Positions 11,818 to 22,637 of a stretch of 64,000 bases of DNA are shown here, piece after piece (the first letter of the stretch is position 1; every line of letters starts with the position of its first letter). A program made the position numbers and the translations under genes. This stretch comes from Cadophora sp. MPI-SDFR-AT-0126 (taxonomy: Eukaryota; Ascomycota; Leotiomycetes; Helotiales; Ploettnerulaceae). The stretch is taken from NCBI GenBank assembly GCA_020747065.1, contig JAGMVK010000007.1, positions 1,426,001 to 1,490,000 of the forward strand, read 5' to 3'. The notes beneath the pieces were generated by a model that saw only the letters and a list, made by a program, of their open reading frames with translations, searched no databases and was not told the DNA's origin.

Positions 11818-12615
11818 CTATGCAGCCGGCGTTGCTTCGGTAGTAGGTTCCTCGGAAGCAGAGGACTCATTGCTCTTCTTGGCCTTCTCTTCCCACTTCT
11901 TCTTTTTCTGTAGGTAGGCAACTTGGTTAGCATATATACTCCTAAACATAGTTGCTTGCACTTCTCAACTCCTATCTCAAAGCACAGAGGGGTCATATAA
12001 CAAGCCGATCGTAATGAGGCAGCCAAACAAAACGCAAGCGAAGATCAAAAGAGGAAGCAATAACAAGCATAACCGAGGCCAGAATCTCATTTGCAAACCC
12101 AAAACACTAAGACAGAAAATACTAACAGCCTCGGCCGTCTCCCTCTTCTTCGTCCTCTGCTCCTCGCGCATCTTAACCTGCTTCTCCTTGATGATGGCCG
12201 GGCCAGCGCGGACGGCGCTCCACACGCACTTCGAGCCCTCCTTGAAGCTGGCGCCCGCGGCGGCGAAGTGCGCCTTCGCGGCGTTGAAGTCTTTGCGAGC
12301 GTAGGTCGCGCGACGCTTGGCGCGGTAGGCTTTCTCTGCCTGGGCGGCTCGCTGGTACGAGGTTTGGGCCTTTTGGCGGTCTTGTCGGAGGTTGAGCTCT
12401 GTTCCGGAGGTTCCTGGGCGGCCGGAGGCGCTGGCTGGTGAGAGGGGGGAGGATGGCAGTGCTGCTGCTGCTGTGGTTTCGTCGGCCCTGGAAGTGAGAG
12501 TTAGTATTACTGCTTTGGGTGATCTGGGAATTCGCGATAATGCTGTTCTTCAGAATGTACAGCAAGAAGAGCTCTTGTGAGACGACAGTAGTACAATCCA
12601 AGATAGTACTTACAT
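11818..12615 (-). CDS. Small basic coiled-coil protein, start codon split by an intron
   Basis: Proposed exons are 12614-12615 (AT of the start codon), 12127-12487 and 11818-11907, giving 150 aa. The AT precedes a GTAAGT donor and the acceptor CAG is followed by GGCCGAC, so splicing makes ATG GCC GAC. The second intron is 219 nt. The protein starts with an Ala/Ser/Pro-rich segment, then a long charged helix rich in Lys, Arg, Ala and Gln (AEKAYRAKRRATYARKDF), a short GPAIIKEKQVKMREEQRTKK region, and a KKKKWEEKAKK stretch before an acidic tail. I do not recognise the family. The frame is open throughout and codon use is strongly GC-ending, which supports a real gene; the exact start is the weakest part. 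Confidence 0.7.
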
Positions 12616-13454
12616 TGCTGTGGTTGGTGGAGGGTTGATATAGAAGAAATATTACAAAAGACTATGAACAGGGTGTGAAAAGGATTGAAGAAGTCAAGGG
12701 GAATCTTTGAATACTTATGGGCAACCGGGACCAAGGATATGTATATAGGTAGTTTAAAATCCCTAGTCAAAATTTACTTGCGATTACCGACTCCTCAGAT
12801 CTCGCGATACCCACCGGCTGCATTGGGATCGAGAGATTGTCTTTTCATGCTGCGTGCGCACCCGCCAACGAACGCACACATGACAAGGAAAACGCGGTGT
12901 GAGGTACAGTGTTGCCAGCGAATCTCGCTAGCTTTGGGAATCATGCATTGACGATGAAGGAAACATATCCCTGTTTGGGCATCCATCAAGCAGACGAGAG
13001 GAAAGGGGGAGTGGAGCCGAGCAGGGAAGAGCGTGGAGCAACGCGATGAGAGTCATACAGAACGCGCTCTTGGTTTCTGCATTGTTTTGGAGGGGGTTAT
13101 TCCACGTTGAGGACGTGATACTTAAGAAGTGCGGGTGATGATATTGTCAGGGATGGTCTGTACACATGAAATGCCGAGATCTAGCCATCGTCCAGGTTCA
13201 AGCCGCTGACGAGAAAATTGTTAGATTCATCGATTGTGACTTTTTGATCGTGATCTTGGGCCGATGAAATAAGTACTCGAAACTTCGAGCTTTGAATATC
13301 CTCCGGACCCTAAATGCTACGAAAAATCAACACGAGTCGAGAGAAGGTTAAAACCTGCTCCCCATGATACGATGTCACCCGGATGAAATGTCACAAAAAC
13401 AACACAAAACAATAGTGCAAGACGCAGTCTCAGTGTATTCGTCGTGGAAATTGA
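12616..13454. other. Intergenic region, no gene seen
   Basis: About 840 bp between the start of the small basic protein gene and the stop of TRPE, both on the minus strand. It should contain the promoter of the former and the 3' end of the latter. I found no other feature. Confidence 0.4.
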
Positions 13455-15172
13455 TTATCCAGCGGCTAAGTCGATATGCGCTTTTTTGGGCGCTCCGTTC
13501 GAGTTTTCAGCACTCTGCTTCTTCGAATAAAGTTGCTCGGCCTTTTCTAGAGTCGTCGAATTTGACTTCAACTTGTTGATGGTTTCGATGTACTCGTCGT
13601 AGGGGTCAGAATCAAACACAATTCCACCTCCTGTTTAAATGTATTAGTAGTGCGGCTGGGGTAGGAGAATACCGAAGAGAAATGTACCAGCTTGCAAGTA
13701 CGCGACACCGTCCTTCACGACCATGGTCCGCAGTGCGATACATGTGTCCATCTCGCCTTCAACTTCATTGCCCTCAGCATCAACGCTTGCATATCCAAAG
13801 TATCCAACAGCTCCGGCATAGACTCCACGCTTCTCCTTTTCCAACTCTGCAATAAGTTCCATTGCTTTGACCTTTGGAGCTCCAGATACAGTTCCAGCTG
13901 GAAAGATGGATCTGAATGCATCGAATCTTGTCATCCCTTTCCTCAAAACACCAGAGACTTGTGAAACTAGATGCTGTACGTGGCTAAACTTTTCCACGAC
14001 CATCAGTCGATCGACCTTTGTAGTCACTGGGTCACAGACTCGGTTAATATCATTTCTTGCAAGATCCACCAACATGACATGCTCAGCTCTATCCTTCAGA
14101 GACTGACGAAGTTCATCAGCAAGCGCCTCATCCTCTTCGGGGGTCTCTCCTCGCTTCACAGTTCCGGCAATTGGATGAGTAATGATACGACCAGCCTCCT
14201 TCTTCACTAAAAGCTCAGGTGATGCGCCCACTATCTGGAATTCGGCACAATTAATGTAAAACAGATATGGCGAGGGGTTGACTGTTCGAAGATGTCGATA
14301 TATGTTAAAGGGATGTAATGAGGTGGGCCGAGCAAATCTCTGAGAGGGAACAGCCTGAATGATATCCCCAGCTACGATATGCTTCTTCAAGTCCGTAACA
14401 TGCTTCTCATAGCCAGCTTGCCCAATGTTGGAGGTAGCTTGCTGGCCCAGCTTGATGGGAGGTTGCTCCGGAAGGATCTTTTCGTTTGAGTTCAGAACCT
14501 CGACAATCTCATTGATGGCTTCTCCTGCTTGGTCATAAGCCTCTTGAAGCTTAGACAAATCCTCAGGAACTTTTAAATAGGTTATGACCTTGATTTTCTC
14601 GTAAAAGCCGTCAAACGAGACAATCGTATCGAAGAGCATGAAGAGTGACTCGGGTACTTTCAGTACATCCTTCATGGGTCTTGCTGTCTTGGGCTCGAAA
14701 TATCGTACGCAGTCGTATCCCACATAGCCGATTGCCCCTCCTGTCAAAGGTGGTAGCTTCAATTTTGGTACGTGTGCAACCCGACTCTTCAACAGTTCCG
14801 CCTCGAGCAATGGTAGCGGGTCGACAGATTCGCCATGGCCTTCTCCTGTCTTGATTATCTTCCTGGGCCCAGCACCAACAAAGCTGTACCTCCCAACTCT
14901 CTCTGTCGCAGCGCTCTCGAACAGGAAGGAGTATTCGGACTTGGAGTGGGAGGATATTTTGAGGTAAGCTTCTGAGGGTTTGATTAGGTCTGAAGGTATT
15001 TCTGCGAAGACTGGGACGAGATTGGGGGGATTTGGTGTGCCAGATGCTTTCAAGAGGATCTCCTTGATGGTCTCCAAGGACGGTTGGAGTTCTTCCTTTG
15101 TAACAGTCAGCTTTCCATTGGTGGGTGTGGGTAGATAGAGTCATATAGAGAACTACTTACTCCCGCGCCCAT
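13455..15172 (-). CDS. TRPE: Anthranilate synthase component I
   Basis: Makes anthranilate from chorismate, the first committed step of tryptophan synthesis, using ammonia or glutamine through its glutamine-amidotransferase partner. Proposed exons are 15161-15172 (ATG GGC GCG GGA only), 13688-15110 and 13455-13630, giving 536 aa. The chorismate-binding core shows PSPYLFYINC, GASPELLVKKEAG, THPIAGTVKRG, LVDLARNDINRVC, FPAGTVSGAPKVKAMELI and, across the last intron, LQAGGGIVFDSDP. The tryptophan-binding region near the N-terminus reads LFES (residues 67-70) where many family members have LLES; the serine is kept, so feedback control is probably retained. The acceptor of intron 1 could also be 15 nt further on. 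The C-terminus carries a short polar extension. Confidence 0.95.
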
Positions 15173-15644
15173 TGTCTCTGTTGAAGCAGCAATTCTAATT
15201 TGAAAGCAGAAGAAAATAATACTAATTGCTGACCTTTCAAACCGAGCTACCTGTCGAAAGATTTCTCCAAGGTTGAAGGGAGAAAGGAAGGTAGGCACTG
15301 GTTGCAAGTGTAGAGCAATGTTGTGTCATTTGCGACTCACTCCACAGGATAAATTTCCCGGAAAGTCGGCGTTCAGCGGCCGCTAGCACATGAGCTCCCC
15401 TCGCCAACGCTCGCTCGCCTGACCTGATCGATCTCGCTTCTATCCCCATGGCAAGAACAGCTCATAAATGTCCTGTCGATGAATTTTCTGCTTTGAGCAT
15501 CTATTTGACTAGCTCTCGTTGCAATACTGTAGGGGAAATGACAACCTACTATAGCCAGGTGTTACATCCAAAAACCGAGCAACAAAAATTGAACCCTTTC
15601 ACATTAAACCTATTCAAACAACACCTGCGGCTCCTGGGAACAAA
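15173..15644. other. Divergent promoter region, TRPE and unknown gene
   Basis: A 472-bp gap between two divergent starts. I looked for a Gcn4/CPC1-type TGACTCA site expected for an amino-acid biosynthesis gene and saw only CGACTCA near 15333, one base off. Confidence 0.3.
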
Positions 15645-16602
15645 ATGTCCTACCACCTAGGAATCGCTCACTTCCCCGTCCTTCATCGCCAACTCACCTC
15701 ACCAACAAGCGCCTACTTTCCAGACTCAGCATCTGAAGATCTCACACAAGACAGTAAAGATGTCCTGATCGACAGACTCAGCGATCTGGTTCTCCGTCTC
15801 ACAAAAGTGAGGTCTCTACAGGATGGCGCGGTCTCGGCTATCCACAGAGAGGTTGATAAGATCGAAGTTCTGGTCAATGGTGTTGAGAAGACGAATAGCC
15901 CGAGCCACTTGTTGTCGAGGGAGAAGTCTGGACATTCTTCGAACGAGGACGATTTTTGGGGGCCGCCGACCCCGACTCAAAGTATGAAAATGCGTGTGCC
16001 GGTCGTATCTCAAGACTCGTCGCCTAAATCAGTGTTCAAACCCGTATCAGAGATGTCTCCAAGTAGAGCAGTTGAAGTTGCCAAAGCCGCTGAAGAGCTA
16101 GCCTCAAACTTGGCAAGCACTGTTGAGAAGCTTCTGGTCAGAAAAGAAGAATCCGATGTAAGTACTAACTCGTCAAGAAGGTATCTGCTTTGGTGACTGA
16201 TTTATATACTCCAGCGCATACATGATCTACTAGTCACACGAGCAGAGAGAGCTGCTGAACGTATCCTGGTTCTCGAATATCGCATTGCAGAAATGTAGGT
16301 CTTCATCACTAACTCACGATTTCTATATCTAATATGGTTTCAGGGACGACGATTATCAAGCCAACCAGTCAGAACTCAAGTTTCTCCGAATCCAGCTTCA
16401 AGCAATACAAGTTCAGTGTACGAATTGTATTCACCGCCATGATGACGACCCAGAGCTTGCAGACAGCATCATGAACTGGAAGATCGACTGGGAGAATATT
16501 AACAGGCGAGCAAAAGCTCGACGGCAGCAGAAGAGCCATGTCTCACTCACCCATCAAATGAGTGACGCATCGACGTTTGTGGGGAGTATGCATGGTACTT
16601 GA
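15645..16602 (+). CDS. Coiled-coil protein of unknown function
   Basis: Three exons (15645-16157, 16215-16294, 16344-16602) give 283 aa; introns are 57 and 49 nt and the phases match. Helical segments occur at about residues 40-75 (LIDRLSDLVLRLTK), 137-165 (SRAVEVAKAAEELASNLAS) and through exon 2 into exon 3 (LLVTRAERAAERILVLEY). The middle is Ser/Pro-rich with several SP/TP sites. The end has CTNCIHRHDDDPE, a possible partial metal site, before a basic RRAKARRQQK stretch. I cannot name a family. The start at 15645 is the first ATG of the open frame. Confidence 0.75.
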
Positions 16603-16803
16603 ATGCTGTGAATGTCGTCTTGCATGACTGTGATTCTCAAGTCAATTTTGTTGAATCTTTCCAACTACCAAGTAATTTTGATTGATGGGTACTTGACCCA
16701 TACTATGTTGGCCAATTTTCTGGCAACTTCCACACAACTGGGTATATTTACTCCATTAATCCTTTCACAAGGAGCTCCCCTCCCACCAAACATCGAAGAC
16801 ATA

Positions 16804-17124
16804 ATGGCCAACTCCACATCCAAGCTCGAGAAACTCGTCGAAGACATAATCGCCAAGCACGACAAGACTCAGAAGTCCCGAGAACGCTACACCAAGACGG
16901 CACGAGATGCCAAACGCAAAATCGCCTCCTCGAAAGGCATGAGCATTCCGAAATGGGAGGCGTATTGGGAAGTACTTGATGAATGGAAGAAGTTTGCGGC
17001 TGATAGGGATCTTGAGCAGGAGCTTCATCCTTTGGGTTTTGCGCCGCCGCCTTTGGATCTGGGACCAAGACCGATACGGCCGGCCGATTTGGAGGATGTG
17101 TATGCTGCGCCTTCCATGCAGTAG
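16804..17124 (+). CDS. Small hypothetical protein
   Basis: A 106-residue single-exon frame. It starts with a charged helix (KLEKLVEDIIAKHDKTQ), continues through a basic region and an aromatic stretch (PKWEAYWEVLDEWKKFA), and ends in a Pro-rich tail. The frame is open upstream to 16612, but similarity in style and codon bias begin at 16804. Two overlapping frames of about 156 aa on the opposite strand look like shadows. It ends 165 bp before the stop of the convergent Zn2Cys6 gene. I do not recognise a family. Confidence 0.5.
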   Translation: MANSTSKLEKLVEDIIAKHDKTQKSRERYTKTARDAKRKIASSKGMSIPKWEAYWEVLDEWKKFAADRDLEQELHPLGFAPPPLDLGPRPIRPADLEDVYAAPSMQ

Positions 17125-17289
17125 GATGTATTCTGAAAGGGTTATCTCTGGATGAGATGAGGGCCTTGGCATGCGGAGGATCCGGATATATTGTTGCAGT
17201 CTGTAAACATCGTAGGTCGAGCATGGTCTTGGCAACGGTCCGTTGGTCTAATTCATCCCCGTGTCTATATCAAATAAATCTCCCTCCCA

Positions 17290-19541
17290 TCACCAAGTGA
17301 TGATCTTCCTCCTCGTGACAACTTCGGCCGTGGACGGACCAAGCCTTTGCTCACAGCTCAACATCGCACTCCTCTGCTGCTTGTCCCTTTCCAGTGCAAC
17401 CCAATGTATCCTCGCCCACTCAGGGATCTTTCCATCTTCCATAAACTCCTCCTCAACAGTCATAGCCCACTCTCCCATCTTACCTCCCAAAACACTATCC
17501 CATACACCCTCTCTCCTTGGATTGTCCAACAGAAGCCTCACCGCCTTCCGTCTAATCGTTGGTTCCCTGCATTTGAAGGCAACCATGTATAATGGAATCA
17601 CAACAAGCGAATCAAATGTGAACTTCGGTGCTTTCGACTTCGCGTTCTGGACTTCGAGAGCGTATTCGGCCAAGTTGACGACGTCACGGAAAACGTCGAA
17701 ATACTGGTCGAAGTCGCACTCGTTCTCCATACAGATGGTAATCAAGCCAATCCACAAAATCTGAATATGCATACGCGAGACGGTTGCAAGGAAGTAGTCT
17801 TCATCGCGATCCCGAGCATGATCCTGGCCTTCCATATTGAGCTGTCGCCAGAAGGGTGCATCAGCCGCTTTCCAACGAAGAACGTCCGTCATGATTCTCT
17901 GCTGGATAGTTACTACATGGGGGATCTTGACGCCCCACCAGCCGTGCATGGGGAAGTATATTCGTGGAGGTGGGGGGATGGGAAGAGGAATCTGTTCAGA
18001 GAAGAAACGCATCGTTTGGCGGACGAGTGCGTTGGCATATGTGGCTGCGTCGCGGGCGGAGGTGAAGACTGGAGGCATCCGATTTAGGAGGGCACGTTCG
18101 CCGCTTAGAACGAGGGCGTGCCGTTCTGGTGTGCTTTCGCTGGTGAATGATATTGCCTGCTTATGCAATTAGCTCTCTGGTACTTGATAAGTTGGACAAT
18201 GAAATTGATCCATTTGTATAAGCTTGGGAACTCGGGCAATGCTTGTATACGCCGTCATAGTTCCTGATATTCAGACTTGTGAGTCTCCAAAGCAGTCCTG
18301 AGAGATAACCAATCTCAATGTCTCAGGTATATCTGGGACATGCAATGTCAGGGTCTCTCTCATTCTCGTGTCAATCTTGATTTTCACGTCTCTTCTGAAC
18401 AATATAACCAGACGAACATCCATAATTTGACATTGGAAAGCAAGGCAAATATCGAAATATGCCGAATTTGAACTGCTTGCCGGGATATTGCCATCACTCC
18501 GGAAATCTTGCTTTTGACGAGTTCGACCTCCAGTTCGCGTGAACCCGGATAGTTCTATCCAACGCCTCCGTAAAATGAAGCAGCCAGTTGATTTAAGGCA
18601 GTACAAAATCGACATTGAACTTACTTGAACATCCAGTCTCTTGAAAACCCTCACAAGCTCATCCTCAACTGTATCAGACATGGAAGATTCCAACCCTACA
18701 AACCTCCTCTCGTCCATCTCATCAACTTCCTCCTCTCTCCACGCTTGAATAAGCTTGAATCCCATCTGGATCTGCTTAATCGCCAGATCCTGGTTCCCAT
18801 TCCATGCTTCAAAACACATGATAACGAGACACGTCAACAACGTAGTCCTCAAATCCTGCTTCTTCGTCAAAGCAGCCTGTCGCATCGCCTTAATAGCAGT
18901 CGCATACTGCTTCAGAGCATTCCGGTGATGCTGCAGTGGCGCCTCTATCCAAGCATCCAGCGACATAGGAGAGAAGTCTGGGAGACTCCTGGCAGCTAAG
19001 TCCAAGGCTCCTAGAGCCACGACAGCATGGCGAATCGAAGGCTCGACCTCACAAGTCTGAAGAATGACTTGCCTCAAAGCTGTTGCGCTCGAGTCGAAAC
19101 TGGGCAGGATGTCAAAGGCTGTTTTGTTGCAGAAGACGTCGAAATAGCGGCTTTCCTGCGCGACGTTGAAAAGCGAAGAGCTTGGGTTGGCGAGAAGGGG
19201 AAGCGGAAGGGCTGCGTTTGATCTTTTGGGCAGGATCAAGGAATTGCGACCAGGCAGGTTGGCTGGATTGTCAAGGACTCCATACCCGTCACAATGCACG
19301 CCAAACTTGACACAGCGGAGGCAAAAAGGTCTTTCTTCCCCGCACTTTACGCGGCGTTGTCTAAGTGTGATATTAGCAACGAACGTATACAGGTGCTGTA
19401 GCATTGAAGAGGTTGAAACGGGACGCTGCAGCATGGGAGATGAATGAGGCCGACTTACTTGCAGGTTCTGCAGCCTGACTTTGTCTTTGGCAAGCCTCTT
19501 CTTTTGGGCTTCTTAATTACTGGAACCGAGGTGTTAGACAT
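17290..19541 (-). CDS. Zn2Cys6 transcription factor with fungal-specific domain
   Basis: A fungal binuclear zinc-cluster regulator. Exons 19459-19541, 18625-19360 and 17290-18156 give 561 aa. The DNA-binding domain is cut by intron 1 and reads C24-X2-C27-X6-C34-X6-C41-X2-C44-X6-C51, the exact consensus spacing, preceded by basic KKPKRRGLPKTKSG. The rest matches the fungal transcription factor type with a FKRLDVQ-AISF block spanning intron 2, then MPPVFTSARDAATYANAL and a C-terminal helical region. Intron 2 is 468 nt, unusually long for this genome, and stays open in frame for about 118 codons. Targets are unknown; no enzyme cluster adjoins it. Confidence 0.9.
18157..18624 (-). other. 468-nt intron of the Zn2Cys6 gene
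   Basis: Donor GTAAGT and acceptor CAG flank this segment. It is read as intron because the family block before it (FKRLDVQ) joins directly to AISF after it. The sequence stays open in frame down to a stop at 18271, so retention would give a shortened protein lacking the C-terminal half. Confidence 0.7.
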
Positions 19542-20269
19542 ACCTCGAAATGTATTAGGTATTGAGACATCGAAAATATGAAAAATGAGGAGATGTTTAT
19601 ATGTTTACAACAAGGTTGTAAGAAGCTTGTCCGATGAGGTTCGGGGAAAGTTTAAAAGCAGGTTAGAGACAGTTCTAGCTAGTGCTGTCAGCCTTATCCG
19701 TTCTGACTGCCACAGCATGGCAATTGCCTCAGCCCCAGCTTACACTGGACCTCGGGACTTGGTGCTGACAAACATTGCATGTACTTCTTGGCTCGCTCGT
19801 CCCCGCCAATGTGGAGGGACATCTTGGAGGCCGGGAATAACAGATTGTCCGTCAAATCTTGTTTGCCAATCTCGGTCATTATTGATGGATTGGAAATACG
19901 GAAACACCGATCTGCGTCACCTGAGACGCTGCCATATTTCCCTCACCTGAGTTTGCTGATGCGGAACAGAGCCAGCGTCAACTGGACGGGAAGGATTTAG
20001 GAAGTCGAACTCAGCTTAGTACTACGCTGACTGGCATACCATTGTTCAAAAAAGGAGTAGACTTTGGCATAATCCCAATGTTGTTAAGCTGCTTTGCTTT
20101 AGAAATTAAATTATCACAATCTGTTCTATGTATGTATGTCCAACGACAGGGTATCCAGCCGCCCGTCCCAAACGCCAGCAATATGATCAAAACTCAAGGG
20201 AATATGCGCCGGAGTATAGACAAAGAAGAGCTCGTAATGAGTGACCGTAAAATCGTACAACGTGGCTGC
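19542..20269. other. Intergenic region, no gene seen
   Basis: About 730 bp between the start of the Zn2Cys6 gene and the stop of the coiled-coil gene, both on the minus strand. No further feature recognised. Confidence 0.4.
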
Positions 20270-22637
20270 TCAAAGCCCACTTTCCATCAAAATTTCTCTC
20301 AACGCATCGTGATCAACCAGCTCAGGCTTCACTTTGCTGGGTGCTTTTTCGGTTTTCTTGACAAATCCTGGAATGGGTCCCTTCTGGTTGATGCCTGGGG
20401 AGCGGCCCATGAATGCCTTCAACGGATCAACAGCAGGTGTGCTCACAGCTCGTTGCTGAGACGATACTGCCAAATAGGAACTTCTAAGGTCGCCCGAGGA
20501 CTTTTGAGGAGTCACACCCCAACGACCAAATACCCAACCACCCAACTTGGTCTTGATACCCTCATTCGAATTAATCGAAGAGATGGACCTAGAATCACTG
20601 CTGTTTGCCTGCATGCTTTGGAGGTATGCAGTACTGTCGCGTGTCTGACGAGACATGGTTGCCCGGGGAGTGACCATCGAGGAGCTTGTAATAGTATCCA
20701 TTGAAACAATTGTGGTTGGAGTACCGAGCCTGGTTCGTGGACGAATGAGAGCGCTACCATCTCGGATTGTGATCTGCGAAGGTCTTGATTTGAGGGTGTG
20801 AATGTCGATTCCCGATATCGACAATATAGATTCATGCGATGCCGAATGGCGAAGTCGTGGTTGCAGAGATGCCGTCCAATGTTGTTCATGTTCATTATCG
20901 GTGGAAAGGTACTCTGTATCACGAGACGTATCTGACGGAGTCGCATCATTCTCCAACGACGGCGTTGGCTGAAGAGCCGCGAGTTCTTCTACATCATCGT
21001 CCTCCTCATGTATCACATGAGGTTGGAAGTTGCTTGCAGGCATGAAACTTCGTGCTGACACTTCGGACCCTCGCTTACGGTGGTGAAGAGGCTGGAATTG
21101 TGGTGAGAGAGGATCAACACTCGATGATGGGGATGTAGGCCGAGAAGAGTCGATGTCCAGTCTATCGAGCCTATCAAAAAGTCCACTATGGCGGTATATC
21201 GACTGAGGAGAACTCGGCACTGATGAAGGGGCAAAGTCGGACATCTGCCCAGACTGCATCGACCATCGATTGCTGGGGGTGACAGAAGCAGGTACTGTAA
21301 CCGAAGTTTGTGATAAAATGGCACTGGCAGAATCTTGAGATCTGGGGGTCCTAGGACTCTGCATTCCCTTGGGAGGAGTGAACAATGCCGTGTTGAGGGA
21401 GGTACGTTTCTTCTTCGGCCTGCGAACCTCTTCTTTCTTTGGTGTATGATAATGGTGATGGATGTGTAGGGCTTGGGAGATGACCGCAGGTTCCTTTTCC
21501 TCTTTGGGCGCAAGTTCTGCTCTCAAGGTCGGTGGGCCAGACCCATCTCCTTTATCCTGCATCACAGGCTGGTGCAAGAGAAGCTGTTCCCTCAAATGCT
21601 GTACCTCATCATTCGAATTCATCAGCATCTCTCTCAACTCCACAATGCCCATTTGCAGGTTGGCGTTATCCTGCAGAATGTCCTTGACGAAATGCGAAAC
21701 GACATTGCTCCCATTCTTGCCGTTCCCAGTTGTGGCTGCCGCTGCGCCCTGTAATCTTCCAGCAGCAGTCTGTAGTGAAGCTTCAACAGCTCGCTGCCTT
21801 TCCATCCTCCCCATAACTTCAACATGTTTCTCTTTCTCCTCTCTTGCTTCGCGCTCGATCTTGTCCAGCTGGTCCTGGAGGTTCAGAAGCCTACGTTCTG
21901 CGGATCTCCATCTTTGAATCGCTGACCTTTCCTCCTCCTGGCTTGTAATGATCGTCCGCTGCAATACGTCTTGCTCCTGCTCCAGTGCAGCCAGTTGCAT
22001 CTCCAGATCATGAGTCCTAGATGCAAGTAATTCCAATCGTCTTAATTCCTGGCGTGTCGAGAACAGGGTGGCTTCGAGGGACTTGATATGTGTTTCGGAC
22101 TCGGCAGCAGCTCCATTCAGCCCCTCCAACTGATCCAGCAATTCCCGATTTTCCTCCCCCGACTTCGCATTCTCCTGTTCCAATGCTCTCTTATCGGCCT
22201 CGAGTCTCTCAATCTTGGTACTCATATCCAGTCGGTCGCGTTCCGCATCTTGCATGTATTGTTCATGTCTTACCAGCAAAGCCTGTAAAGCGAAAGTCAG
22301 CGATTTGCTCATCTCGACGCGCTGTGAACGACCGGGTGTAGTGAGGTAATCTGGGAAAACTTGTCCAGAGTTATATGCATTTTTTCAACATGACCTAGGA
22401 TGTTCCATGTTACGCATAATTTCCCCGGCGGAAGAGAACGGTGGCACGAGGAATGCATACTTGACCTAAGGAAGCCGCCGTCCGAACTTCCTTTTCGAGA
22501 CTGTCGAGGGCAACTGTATTGTGTTTAAGATAAGAGCAATCTGTGCGTCCACAACAGCAGTGCAGCGTGGGAGTCGTCGAGCAGCATGTTGGAATTGCGC
22601 TGATCAGGGTCTCGAGTCCATCCTCCTCGTGATCCAT
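20270..22637 (-). CDS. Long coiled-coil protein with Cys-rich N-terminus
   Basis: Exons 22461-22637 and 20270-22282 give 729 aa. The large second exon looks open from a false start (MSKSLTFALQ) that is really the end of the intron: its last bases CTTTACAG are the acceptor. Joining the exons gives RTAASLGQ-ALLVRHEQYMQD in frame. Exon 1 carries a cysteine cluster (CC, HCCCGRTDC, residues ~17-35). Residues ~70-215 form a long coiled coil, followed by a conserved NVVSHFVKDILQDNANLQ / VELREMLMNSNDEV block. The remainder is Ser/Pro-rich and probably disordered, with many SP/TP sites and an acidic patch. This is a widely conserved Pezizomycotina protein type, but I do not know its function; a cytoskeletal or septation role would be speculation. 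Confidence 0.87.

Noticed and set aside
14611..15144. 177-codon minus-strand frame overlapping TRPE
   Set aside because: It is a different reading frame of the TRPE coding strand with no family motif, while TRPE motifs are complete.
15330..15340. Gcn4/CPC1 site before TRPE
   Set aside because: The sequence is CGACTCA, one base away from TGACTCA, and stands alone.
16748..17235. Two overlapping frames of about 156 codons on the minus strand
   Set aside because: They oppose the 106-codon plus-strand frame, which has more protein-like composition; both minus frames are Pro/Arg shadows.
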